Origin: Guadua angustifolia
Taxonomy: Eukaryota; Streptophyta; Magnoliopsida; Poales; Poaceae
Reading direction: 5' to 3'
Assembly: GCA_036346375.1 (NCBI GenBank)
Contig: JAYEVE010001401.1
Location: 124,001 to 188,000 of the forward strand
Length of the DNA: 64,000 nucleotides
Made by a program: the position numbers and the translations under genes. The number at the start of each line of letters is the position of its first letter. The stretch's first letter is position 1. Of this stretch, positions 13,993-23,969 are shown one piece after another. The notes under the pieces were generated by a model. The model ran no database searches, had not been told where the DNA came from, and saw nothing but the letters and a program-made list of their open reading frames with translations.

Positions 13993-14639
13993 ATAGGATC
14001 ACCTGAGTAGCGCTTTCATTTCCCCTCTACTTCCTTTAGTTCTCCTCCAGCCAATCGTTGCAATCACTACTCTCCTCCGCCATTGCCAGTGAACCTAGAA
14101 GCTCGGCTAACACCAAAATTAGCTAATGCACTTGATCATTTCCAAATTCCTTTGATCCGTAGCATCACCAAGCTACAAGAATCAATAGCCCTCAGAAAAA
14201 TCTTGAGCTCTCCATGGAAAATGTTGCCGCCACCGTAGCCCCTACTTCCCCATGGTCGGCCAACGAGGGTAGCCCAGCCCGGTGTCTCTCCGGCCGAACC
14301 AACCACTAAAATGGAATCACTCTGACCCCCTGATGCTGAAAATGCTACCCATTCCATCTCCCATGCCTTGGTTCATCTTCTCCACTAGCGCCGCCATGGC
14401 CGCCGCTGAGCTCATTGCACACCACTTGGTATCTCTTCCGATGAATTGACTCCACCTCCGGATCGCCTCACCGAGTTCTCTCTACCCATGCCCTCGCCGT
14501 CGCGGAGCATCACCGGAGCCGTCGCCGTTCAACCCTAGCCGAGCCTGTTTTTGTCTCTTTGCCGTGTGGGCCTCTCTGTCGTGGCGCAAGGTCTCCGATC
14601 CATTTGGTAAAAGACGCCTTCCCAACACGAAAACGTATT

Positions 14640-16900
14640 TCTAATTTCCATTCATTTCCAACCGGATTAAATATTCAATCATGAATATCTTCTGCGATTC
14701 TAATCCAATTTAAATGAAACAAATTTGTATATTCATGTAAAATCAGGAAGAATATAAATATGCAAAAATATTAAATTCTTGAGTTGCAGAATAAATATTT
14801 AGATTAAATTTGTTTAAAATACTAATATGGTCTTAAATGCAAATATGTGCACAATAAGGAATAAATGATAAAATAAATTTTTAAATGATAAATAGACCAA
14901 GATGAATTAAAATATGCAAAAACATTTGATTCTTAAGTCTAGAACAATTATTAAAAATTGAAATAGGATAAACACTCTATTATGGACATTATTGTATATA
15001 TAGAAAATATAATCCATAAAAATCATTAAATAAATTTTAATGTGTCTCTGGAACCATAGTAAACTCATGTATGCAAAAATAATTAAACTTTGAACTAAGT
15101 TTAAATTATTTGCTTTATGACCACTAGTAAACATTGCTATGGCCATGAATAAAAACAAAGCATAATAGTTCATAAAATGATGAAATAAATAATATTAAGT
15201 TCTTAAAAATAGTAGGAACCTAAGTATGTAAAAATATTTAGAATAAGACTTAAATTGCATTCTTTTAATGAAAAGAAATGTTAATTATAACAATAAGTAA
15301 ATAGATAATCTATTGCAGTTAAGGCTAAAATAATGCCAAACCAACTTTAAAATATTTCTAGGATTGTACTCTGTTAATACCTGAAATATGAATCAAGAAT
15401 CATGTATAGTGTAGTTGGAAATTAAGTTTGAATCTTAGCCGATTTAAGGTTACCCATATGATCATTTAGACTACTTCTGTTGCAAATAAAATAACTTGTC
15501 TAAATAGTAAAATCAGTAAAACTAGTTTAGAAGCATTGTACAAAGTTCATGCTACTATATTCTAGAAAAACATCTTATTTATAACTTGCTTTCCATCTAA
15601 ATCTAGCTAGATCAAAATCCTTAAGTGTTAACCTTGCGCTTCATATTCTCGCCAATTCCGTATAGCGTAAACTTTATAATATCACATATGCTTTTTCAGT
15701 GATGAATATAATAGCTTGTCCAAATCCTAAAACTTATGAAATTAACTTGATAGTACTCTCCAAAGCATAGACTACCCTATTATGAAAAGGTAATCTCATT
15801 TCACCATGATTTGTATATTAATCTTGATAGTTTAATAACCCTAGGTATTCATATTACTTAAGTGCGTAATATGATTGAACGAACTTTGAGGAATCAATAA
15901 TTATAATATTTGTATCACCAAAACCTTCTCAAATAACATAAAAAGAAAGCTGGTAACCTAAATCAATAAATCTTAACTTGCGCGAAGCCAATTTTATTTA
16001 AAACCAATCAAAGTCGAAGAAGTATTCATTCATAATATAATATGATCATTTAAGCCTTTTCATCAGCTCGTAGAGCAGTTCATCTAAAATTGAATTCAAT
16101 GAAGACTAACTTAGAAATGATCCTTAGGATATGATTTGCAGTAATCTAAGAAAATATTCTTATTTTAACTTGCATTGACTCTGAATCCTAATAAAGCAAA
16201 ACCCTTGAGTGATAAGGATACTACAAGCATAAAATGAATAGTAGAATTAATGAATCTTGCAAATAATGATTAATTCTATTAAACTAAACTATCTTTGCAT
16301 CTTGAATTCGTAAAATAAAATTTATAAATTCATAAAGAGCAATCCCTGTCTTTGTACAGAGTCTTTATTTGCTTTTCTATCTACTTTCTTTTTGCCCTTA
16401 TTAAAGTTTATTATTATTTGCTATATTTTACGTCAAAGCGGCGTGTAGAACTCGACGATACTAACTCTATTGCCGTTAACGTCAGCTGCGACCACGACTT
16501 CGTCATAAACAACAAATAAGCAAGGCAAGCACCCCTTTGATCATATTGCTCCCAGTATTTATTTTCTTTGGTTTATCAAATGGTTTCATGCATGCGTTTA
16601 TTTTCAGTAAATCCGCTATTTAGTGGTATTGGTAGATATACCTGTTGTATCATGAAACTTCCTTGATAAGTATGAATGTGTAAACTTTGATAACCATAGG
16701 AAAGGTAATGACAATATGTCAATTTGGGGTATATGTGATTTAATAACTATGCTTAGACATGCTTTAGAACCAACGATGAATCAATGATGATGATGATCAG
16801 ATCAAAAGATTGTTTTGAGAAATTGAAAATGTGTTTGGGATATGATGGTGATGATTACTGATATTTTGAATAAAAATCCAAAATAAAACTATGATTTTAG
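14640..16900. other. AT-rich part of the 5.6-kb LTR, no gene
   Basis: Long AT-rich sequence with only short frames and recurrent aaaatatttaaa-like words. It has no internal terminal repeats that would mark a further insertion, so I treat it as LTR body. Confidence 0.5.
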
Positions 16901-19882
16901 TGCGGGCAATTATTGGCAATAGCCGGATGTACAAAAGGACTTGTACGTAGTATAGGGTGAAGTATTGCCCGTGTCGGATTAAGGACCGAATGTCGTATTG
17001 TATGATCCAAGATAAATCCGTGCAACCACAAGTACTGTTTATGGGGCAGTTTTAACTTATTAAGTTACTTAAATCAGGCTTTGCACATTGGTAGGCCGGA
17101 GATAGTAGAAGCACTCCGATTAGGGTTTGCTTGTGAGGGGCTACCACACCGCAGTGTGGGTAAATGCATGGCCGGTATAACGGTATACGCCTTGTTATGA
17201 GAAGAAACCTTTAGACGGGGAGGTCTACTGCTCTTATTTCCACTTCAAAAGACGACGTAGGTCTGCCGGTTATGTTTCTTCTTCATAGCAAGGATTAACG
17301 TCATTGGGCTGGTGCAAAGTCGGGTTTAAGTAATGTAACGGTTAATGTTATGATCGCTCATTCGCATACTCTTGTATAGCGATCCACGACTGACGTGGTG
17401 AGTTGATTGTATCTTGTGGGTAAAGCTGTACAACCTCTGCAGAGTGTAAATCTAATTAATTAGCCGTACCCACGGTTATGGGTGTCTTGGTGAACTGATG
17501 CGAGTTAAACTCTGATATTTTATAAAAGTGGGTTTTGGGTTGAAACCTGCTTTACAATTGTTAATATCAATGGGTTGATATTATTGGATTACATGAATTG
17601 GATTATGGATGGATGTTTATATCTTCAATTCATTGGGTTGACCTTGTTGGAATATTGGAAATGGACTATTGGATGAATGATTATGTCTTCATGTCAACGG
17701 AACGACATATATGAATTTCATAATTGGATTATGGATTTGGATGATGGATTACTGGATTACTCAATGGACTGTGAGTATCATTTATGCTTTACTTATTTGC
17801 ATATCAACTTGCTCTTACAAATTCCGTTTGCGAAATTGCAAATTGATTTCTAAAATAAAATCTGCTTTATGCAAATTAACCGTAGAAGCTTCCTTTGATA
17901 TGACTTGCATTTATGCATTTGCAAATACCACCTTAAGTCTTGCGGAGTACGAAAGTACTCACTCTTGCTTATTATGTGGTTTTAGGTGGATAAGTCAACG
18001 ACGCTTCGAAGAATATCTTTTCGTCGCAGGTTATGAGAATTTCAAGTAAAACATGCTATCTGGGGATTTACACCTTGTCAATTGCCTGAGGGTCGAATGG
18101 GCACACTACAAGACTTCGTTCTTCATGTAATATGAATATTTACTTTGAGTTGTAAATTATATTGTATAATTAAGCTTCCGCATTAATAAAATGAAGTATG
18201 GTTATGGTTCCAATTGTTGTATATGTGCGTACTAGCTACTGATCCAGGGACTAGTACGGAAAGCACATTAGATTTCCATTTTGGCATCTTTCGCATAAAA
18301 TGCCAAAATGGGGGTCGTTACACCCAGCTAACGACAAAGATGCGGCAATTTCATGAATGGTACTTGGACTCGACCAAGCATGGTCTACAGTTGTTCGCTG
18401 TCAAGTACAAGCAATAAGATTTTTTTCACAGTGAAGGTGAATTTTTTGTCGAATGGGACGTCATATATGATCTATACCGACAGACGCCCTCGGCCTGCCT
18501 TCTTTGAGTTCTTTGGACTCTGTAAGTGTCTTAATTATTTAAAAAAACTATCGTGCACTCCCTTGTACTATACTAACTTGCAAGCCTAACTAATTTCTTA
18601 TGTAGCATGAAGATACAAAAATGCCGAAGGAAACGTATTTTCGACATAGGCTTCATGGACCCAGTAGTTATCAACGAGACAACCGTTAGATACCACCTAA
18701 GCGATACAAAGACTAACGTATTCAATGCGCTAATGGGTCAAAAATATAAGTCAAAGATATATCTAGCCTACGCATTTGAGTCGTGTTTTCGTACCACCTC
18801 GTTCTACTCCTTTTTCATAACACGATGTTAGAATTAATTAGTTATCTCGTTGACATATCTATGTATAGTTTTCTTTGGATTCTTCTTATGATCGAGCTAG
18901 ATCGTAGCTCGATCACAATTATGGACTCGCAAAGAAGACCAGTTAAAAAATATCAAAACTTTATCGACATGCTCAACCGGTATTAATTCTTGTTCCTTTC
19001 ATTATCGTACTAGTTCTATTTCCTTCAATTTGAAATAAATTCTAATCATGTACAATTCGTAATCACATGTGTAGTGCATTCGCACAGTTCCGTGCTAAAA
19101 ACAGGGGTGTATTCAAGGAGAAATTTGACATTACAATTGCCTCTCATGTACGTATATCATAATGCTAGCTTTTTTGTTAGTCAACTTAATTTCCTTGCAT
19201 CCATTTCACGCTTTCAACTTTTTCCACCGCAGATCTTGAGTCAGCCGCCGGGCAACAATTTATACGGCTACTATGTATGTGAGTTTATGCACACCCAAAC
19301 CGGAGCCGCCAACCGCATGCTAAAAGGCAACAAGGGGGTGAGTAAATATAGTTACTAGCTTTAATGATGTATAGGTACTCCTTATATCTTGTACAAATTC
19401 AAGTATTGATTAGTTAATGACTTAACGACAGGTGCCTCAATATTTGGCGGAACAAAATTTGGAACTCTCGCCGACATGAGTGAGAGCAATCCAAGAACAA
19501 CTCGTCGGCTTTATTTACGATGAGGTCGTAAATCCAAAATGCGAGTTTCACGAACCAAATTTAAACAGGTGGGGCCCTTCGATAAGAACCGGTGAACTGT
19601 CGGGGTCGACATCTACGGTTAGCAAGAGCGATGCGCGTAAAAGATCCAATTAACAGAAGGAAAAGAAATACTAAGGTTGTAATTAAAATTGTGTACATAT
19701 ATATTGTAATAAATTAGACGATGAGCAGAAGAACAAATATGTGTACATATTTTAATATATTAGATGTAATTAAATTTGTTAATGAATGTTCAGTGATTTA
19801 ATTATCAGGCAAAGTGCATGATTGATTATTTGTGCTTTAATTAGTTGTGATTTAACACACACACAAACAGACACACACACAC

Positions 19883-20152
19883 AAAACATTAGTACCGGTT
19901 GGAGAAACCAATCAGATGCGATGAAACTTCATCGATGCGGTTGGAGACACCAACCGGTACTAATAAGGTCCTCAGGGGTTCACGACACGCTGCCACATGT
20001 GACTTCGAACCGGTACTGATACTCTATCAGTACCAGGTGAGGGAACCGGTACTGATGCCTTTGAGCATCAGTCTCGAATAACCTGTACCGGTTTAAAAAC
20101 CGGTACTAAAGGCTGTTTTGAACCGGTACTGAAGACCCTTTCCATAGTAGTG
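19883..20152 (+). repeat. Subterminal repeats and right TIR of CACTA A
   Basis: Multiple copies of accggtactgat/aaccggtac in both orientations. A 15-bp perfect inverted pair (attagtaccggttgg near 19888 and ccaaccggtactaat near 19951) can form a hairpin. The terminus tagtagtg ends at 20152. Such repeats are the binding sites of CACTA TNPA-like proteins in studied families. Confidence 0.8.
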
Positions 20153-20155
20153 TAG

Positions 20156-20496
20156 TGTAGGGATAAAGAGAAAAATACGTACTTCTTCCACGTTTTGTTG
20201 GGGCCATCCAACCAAATGCGCCCCCTAGTGATCGTCATCTTTCGCTGGAACCTAGCTCCGACGTCGGAGTCCGCCTGTAAGTGTAACACCATCGGAGCCG
20301 TATGACGTATGACATATGTACCTATGTAAGTAGACCTGCACTTGAGACTGCAGACACCTTGATAAACCCAAATTAAGCAAATTCTCCGATACTGTAGATT
20401 GTCTTTTGGCAATTCTCATCCGTGCGATTCTGAAACGAACGACCTAGCTAGATGAGGCGCAACAGTGCGCCGTGTCATTCCAACCATTTTCAGGAA
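20156..20496 (-). other. Unidentified sequence, possible minus-strand exon
   Basis: A minus-strand frame (20068-20412, 114 codons) encodes LQADSDVGARFQRKM and TRGRIWLDGPNKTWKK, whose composition looks protein-like, but I recognise no family. It lies between CACTA A and the chimeric retrotransposon and is continuous with 23970 onward once that element is removed. It may be an exon relic. Confidence 0.25.
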
Positions 20497-20501
20497 GAAG
20501 A

Positions 20502-20756
20502 TGTTGTGATCCTGTTATCTCGATGACCAATTAGAAGTATTTGGGAAGATTAGGGAGAATAGAGAATGTTTTCGAGAAGAAGAACTGGAAAGAAGAGACA
20601 AAAGCAGAGGAAGGAAATGAAGAAGAGAGTGGTTCGGTTCGCTCATCCTCTCCTCCAGTGCTGCTTCCTTCTTGTAATGCTCCTGCTCTCATTTGGGCGC
20701 CCACGTCAGCCCACTTCCACGCTATGTGCGACCAAAGCCTCTTGTAGTCCATGACA
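20502..20756 (-). repeat. 3' LTR of the chimeric retrotransposon
   Basis: Direct repeat of 23699-23964 with a few indels (for example near 20640-20700). TG start and CA end; next to the purine tract. Confidence 0.93.
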
Positions 20757-20770
20757 TTCCCCTCCCGTTG
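20757..20770 (-). other. Polypurine tract of the chimeric retrotransposon
   Basis: The minus strand reads caacgggaggggaa immediately upstream of the 3' LTR. Confidence 0.85.
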
Positions 20771-20959
20771 AAATGCGGCTTGCCCCAAGCCGATGGTATC
20801 GGCGCCAAGCGAACAATGTGACATACCAACAGTAGCAACCCAAGCATGACTACCATCAATCCATTTTCCTCGATATACGGTCCAGCATCATCTTTCACAA
20901 TGGAGCGATAGTTCCACCTTGTTCTCTTTTTCGTCAAGCATCCGAATATAAAAAGCAAA

Positions 20960-21689
20960 GCACCAGCCCATCACAATTCTTTGTTGGCGTTGTGCTCGTG
21001 TTCTACGACCACTGGATCCCAAAGCACCCGGTGCATGTGATGCTTCCACATTTGGAGCAGCAGACAAGCGGCCGTCCACATATGGAGGACAACCAAGCGG
21101 TAGCGATGTAAGCAGACATAGAGGAACCACATCGAAGCCGACGTTGTATCTCCCTTGGAAAAATAGCACTAAACAGCATTGTCGATTAGCATGAAAGAAT
21201 CGTGGCTCCGGATCGCACGCCCCGCATCCGGTCAATGTTCAACAAGGATAATAACTCCTCATAATTCTCTTTTGGTAAGCGAAGAGATCTCCAACTCGAG
21301 GTTCTTAATACCGCCCATTGCTTTCATAATAAATGACTTGAGGCGGCAATAAGACCATTTATAGTTAACCTCGCACACCCAAAATGCCCAACTTTGTTAA
21401 CATTGGATTACTTTCTAAAACAGCCTTCAATCCACGATCAGTGATGTTTATGCAGCCCACAAGGTTTAGGCAACGCAAAGCACTGTGGACTTCGTATCGG
21501 ACATAGAAGATCAGCATCGTAAATCTTCTTGCTCAAATGTGATTCAATATGGATGCTCTTCCACAATAAGGGGTCATTACGGACTGACCGAATGCAATGA
21601 CCTACACCATCTCAACAGAGAGGATGTCACGGAGGTCAAGATAGCCAAGAGCGAACATCATTCCCTCAAGCGCTGACTAATGACAGTTT
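20960..21689 (-). pseudogene. Captured F-box/LRR gene fragment (SKIP14-like)
   Basis: Reading the minus strand from about 21689 down, and allowing frame changes, gives an F-box-like start (LGYLDLRDILSVEMVCRSL, DPLLWKSIHI) followed by an LRR-type segment (ALRCLNLVGCINITDRGLKAVLE, LTKLGILGV) and a Cys-containing tail. I place it in the plant F-box proteins resembling SKIP14, which act as SCF ubiquitin-ligase adaptors. It is joined directly to the V-ATPase fragment at about 21690. Several frame breaks mean no single long ORF. The segment below about 21000 becomes unrecognisable and may be retroelement tail. Assignment is by eye. Confidence 0.6.
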
Positions 21690-22142
21690 TCCACAACCAA
21701 AAGCTCCAGGAATAGCACATGTTCCTCCAAGAACTGAGGGGAACCAAGCATCAAGTACACGTTGTTCCGTAAGAAGAGGTGTATCCGCAGCAAGCCTTGA
21801 CCACACGGGCCGTAGTGAACGCCCAGGCCATGTTTGAAGTATAGTAAATTGCTTTTTGATGCTCTGAAATTCCAATTCAAGCACTGTATCCTGCAGGCTG
21901 TATTGACCATCTGGCGCCATGTAACTTACTTTCCCCATAGAACCAAGTGAAAGGGCAACATGGTGTTGCATCAAAGTGTTCTCAAAGACAGTAACATATA
22001 GATCTCCACCTGTGAGGGCATCTCCAACACCCAGCTTACTTGGCTGAAATTCCCACAATGCATCTTTGTCAAGGGAAGGAACTAAAACACCACAAGGAAT
22101 GTACACATCTCCAGATTTAACAGCAATAGTTATTAGAGGGCG
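21666..22142 (-). pseudogene. Captured V-ATPase catalytic subunit A fragment, second part
   Basis: Encodes an unmistakable vacuolar H+-ATPase subunit A segment: SGDVYIPCGVLVPSLDK, LWEFQPSKLGVGD, ENTLMQHHVAL, QYSLQDTVLELEFQ and VLGGTCAIPGAFGCGK. The last is the start of the Walker A loop. After GCGK one base is missing from the expected GKT reading, and the sequence passes into the F-box fragment. It is in the same frame as the 512-codon ORF upstream and separated from it by a single TAG at 22143-22145 where the family has Gln. No introns interrupt it although plant VHA-A genes are intron-rich (established knowledge). Confidence 0.88.
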
Positions 22143-23681
22143 CTAGATTCCATCCAAAATTTTCCCAAGAATACCAGGTCCCAACTCGACAGGAAGGGGC
22201 TTTCTTGTTCTCAACACAGGGTCGTTAACCATCAGCCCATCAGTTTCTTCCTCCATGTCATCGACTGACTCGTCATCATCATCACACATCTCCTCAACAT
22301 TGTCTTCATGATAATGAGACATATTCCCACGCCTCCAAGAGAATAGAAGATCCGATCCCATTCCAGCAATCTCACCATATTCCACGGCATCTGTGAAAGA
22401 CTGAAGACCTTCATCTATTAAACCGAATGGTTGCATCTTTGGTAATAGATGAGTAAAGACAATGGCATCTGGTTGAACACCTTCATCGGCATCTTCTTTG
22501 AAAAGGACGAGAGCCTCACGGCCTTCTCCATTACAAGCATACTCGTTAATCATGGCACTCCAGGTAGCTACGTCCTTATTGGTAATATCATCAAATATTT
22601 TCCTAGCCAGCTCAACGCTCCCACACTTGCAGTACATGTCGATCAGTCCAGTAGAAACTCGCAGATCTGTTTGCAGTCCGATTGCTATTACATGCTTCTC
22701 ACCAACATTGTCTCCCGCATTGTCAGCAATCACAGCTTGAGTGCTCCCATGAAGCTTGAGTGCCCAGGTCGGAGATGGATCCGGAGGATGTGGTGGCACG
22801 GGCGTCAGATAACCAGCAAGGAGTACAGTCATCTCAGGTATTTCCTCAAACACCTGGTGTGCACAAAACAGAACAGGAAGCCAAAACACAGTCTCAAAGC
22901 CTGTGGCGCCGGCGTTGGGTTTGGCGCAGTGCACGAGCGCCATGGGGTGGCTAATCACCCAGCGAACCTGAGCAGAGTGCACGCCGGGCATGGCCAGGAG
23001 GCAGTAATGCACGAACAGGCTGATCTCCTGCTCCACCACCAGGTCGTGCCGCAGGAGTAGGTCGTAGTTCCGCAGCGCCGTACCCTCCAGGGTGGATTCC
23101 ACGGGAAGTATGGCGCGGTCGGTTGCGCCGCTGACCACGGCTACCACGGCGTCCTCGAACACGTGCCACCGCACGGTGTCGCAGCCCGGAAGCACCGTCT
23201 TGGCGGCGAACTCGCTGTAGGCACCGGGCGCGCCCTGGAAGGCGACGCGGAGGCCAGCGCCGGGAACGTGCGCCGCGAGGTCGACGCGGTCCTGGTTGAG
23301 GACGAAGCGGGTGGCCATACGCTTGGTGGCTGGGTCGTTGATGAGCGGAGCAGCCATCTCCTCCGCTTGAGGCTGCGACGGGTCCTGGGAGGCCTGATCC
23401 GGGGCAGAGATGAGCACGGGAGACGGCGGGGCTGCTTGGGGAGGGACGAACAGCATAGGATGGGCCAACGTCGCTGCAGTTGTGATTTGTGCTGATGTTC
23501 CCACGGAAGGAGTGGCCTCATAACGCGACTCCAACACCTCCACATGTTCCATCACCGCGTCGACCGCGGATCGCACCTTGGTGATTTCCGATTTCACCCC
23601 ATGGACGCCGTCCAGAATTTGCCTCAAAAGAGCGTTCATTCCCTCCAGTTGACTCTCTACTGATGCCATAGCAGTGGTCAC
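22143..23681 (-). CDS. Chimeric ORF: gag-like, arogenate dehydratase, PPR, V-ATPase A
   Basis: 512 codons, ATG at 23679-23681, shortly after the primer-binding site. Residues 1-60 are a gag-like coiled-coil start (SQLEGMNALLRQILDGV); 61-120 a Pro/Ala linker. Residues about 143-252 match prephenate/arogenate dehydratase (RVAFQGAPGAYSEFAA, ILPVESTLEG, SHPMALVHC), the phenylalanine-making enzyme, but only its N-terminal half. 253-330 is unassigned. 334-440 is a PPR segment of the PLS type (STGLIDMYCKCGSVELAR, DVATWSAMINEYA). 441-477 is acidic. 478-512 is V-ATPase A (GLMVNDPVLRTRKPL, VELGPGILG) ending at a TAG replacing Gln. It is probably not a working enzyme; whether it is expressed is unknown. 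The long open frame across unrelated parts is notable. Confidence 0.85.
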   Translation of the reverse strand: MTTAMASVESQLEGMNALLRQILDGVHGVKSEITKVRSAVDAVMEHVEVLESRYEATPSVGTSAQITTAATLAHPMLFVPPQAAPPSPVLISAPDQASQDPSQPQAEEMAAPLINDPATKRMATRFVLNQDRVDLAAHVPGAGLRVAFQGAPGAYSEFAAKTVLPGCDTVRWHVFEDAVVAVVSGATDRAILPVESTLEGTALRNYDLLLRHDLVVEQEISLFVHYCLLAMPGVHSAQVRWVISHPMALVHCAKPNAGATGFETVFWLPVLFCAHQVFEEIPEMTVLLAGYLTPVPPHPPDPSPTWALKLHGSTQAVIADNAGDNVGEKHVIAIGLQTDLRVSTGLIDMYCKCGSVELARKIFDDITNKDVATWSAMINEYACNGEGREALVLFKEDADEGVQPDAIVFTHLLPKMQPFGLIDEGLQSFTDAVEYGEIAGMGSDLLFSWRRGNMSHYHEDNVEEMCDDDDESVDDMEEETDGLMVNDPVLRTRKPLPVELGPGILGKILDGI

Positions 23682-23683
23682 TT

Positions 23684-23696
23684 GGCTCTGATACCA
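23684..23696 (-). other. Primer-binding site of the chimeric retrotransposon
   Basis: The minus strand reads TGGTATCAGAGCC two bases after the 5' LTR end, complementary to initiator Met tRNA. It lies three bases before the ORF start region, so the leader is very short. Confidence 0.95.
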
Positions 23697-23698
23697 AA

Positions 23699-23964
23699 TG
23701 TTGTGATCCTGTTATCTCTGATTACCAATTACAAGTATTTGGGAAGATTGGGGGAGAATAGAGAATGTTTTCTGAGAAGAAGAACTGGAAAGAAGAGACA
23801 AAACAGAGGAAGGGAAATGAAGAAGAGAGTGGTTCTGGTTCTGCTCATCCTCTCCTCCCAGGCTGCTGCTTCCTTCTTGTAATGCTCCTGCTCTTAGCTG
23901 GGCCGGCCCACGTCCAGCCCACTTCCACGCTATGTGCAGCCAAAGCCTCTTGTAGTCCATGACA
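23699..23964 (-). repeat. 5' LTR of the chimeric retrotransposon
   Basis: 266 bp, TG to CA, followed by GAAGA. It should carry the promoter for the chimeric ORF; no clear TATA box is visible to me. Confidence 0.93.
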
Positions 23965-23969
23965 GAAGA

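Larger units (their letters stand above)
12710..18322 (+). repeat. Very long solo LTR (Ty3/gypsy chromovirus type)
   Basis: Starts TGTAACATCC and ends GTCGTTACA, flanked by CCCAG at 12705-12709 and 18323-18327. Removing it plus one CCCAG joins ...EELPQ to LTTKMRQ... in frame, confirming a precise insertion. No second copy of the start, no primer site and no pol are inside, so it is a solo LTR of 5.6 kb, at the top of the known length range. It shares the word acaacctctgcagagtgta (near 17433) and a constant adjacent segment with the 33501-36588 LTR, a pattern I associate with Tekay/Del-type grass LTRs. The orientation is inferred from the TATA box. Confidence 0.85.
11828..19653 (+). pseudogene. 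CACTA second gene (Ulp1-like C-terminal domain), copy A relic
   Basis: Start and gene order come from homology with copy C. 11828-11953 encodes IPSGYSKVSVEEV-type sequence like the pre-linker domain of C, then a TGA at 11954. 11987-12300 is a Pro/Ser/Lys repeat linker (SPPKKAPTP units). 12340-12709 gives NYERTLSKE and FAQVRWP, and 18328 onward gives LTTKMRQFHEWYL. After introns come a Ulp1-like domain (18607-18985), GNNLYGYYVC (19248-19277) and a C-terminal exon ending at TAA 19651-19653. The solo LTR at 12710-18322 interrupts it. Two expected catalytic positions are changed: Leu at 18873-18875 where B and C have His, and Tyr at 19263-19265 where C has Cys. The gene is dead; the family is DUF-like/Ulp1 C48 proteins of grass CACTA elements. 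Confidence 0.8.
11828..20152 (+). mobile_element. CACTA (En/Spm) transposon copy A, left-truncated
   Basis: Contains a plus-strand second-gene relic (11828-19653) and a right terminus ending ccatagtagtg at 20152, the inverse of CACTACTATGG. Subterminal accggtactgaa-type repeats lie before the end. The 3 bases after it are TAG, but no left terminus matching CACTACTATGG exists in the window, so the left end is lost or displaced. Copies B and C carry homologous genes on the minus strand. A 5.6-kb solo LTR lies inside. No TNP2-type transposase was found, so the copy is non-autonomous. Confidence 0.8.
20502..23964 (-). mobile_element. Chimeric LTR retrotransposon carrying four or more host-gene fragments
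   Basis: LTRs of 255 and 266 bp (20502-20756 and 23699-23964; TGTTGTGATCC ... GTCCATGACA) are flanked by GAAGA at 20497-20501 and 23965-23969. A minus-strand primer site TGGTATCAGAGCC (23684-23696) and purine tract (20757-20770) fix the direction. The 2.9-kb core has a gag-like start and then, in order, arogenate/prephenate dehydratase, PPR, V-ATPase subunit A and F-box/LRR fragments, all in the element's sense. The V-ATPase part is free of introns over about 550 bp, so capture probably went through spliced RNA. There is no RT or integrase. The best analogue is maize Bs1, a retroelement that transduced host genes. Confidence 0.93.

Noticed and set aside
13608..14010. Two overlapping frames of 132 and 110 codons
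   Set aside because: They lie inside the 5.6-kb solo LTR around its promoter; no domain.
22143..23681. Working arogenate dehydratase or PPR gene
   Set aside because: Each domain is a fragment, fused to unrelated sequence, and sits between retrotransposon LTRs with a primer site.
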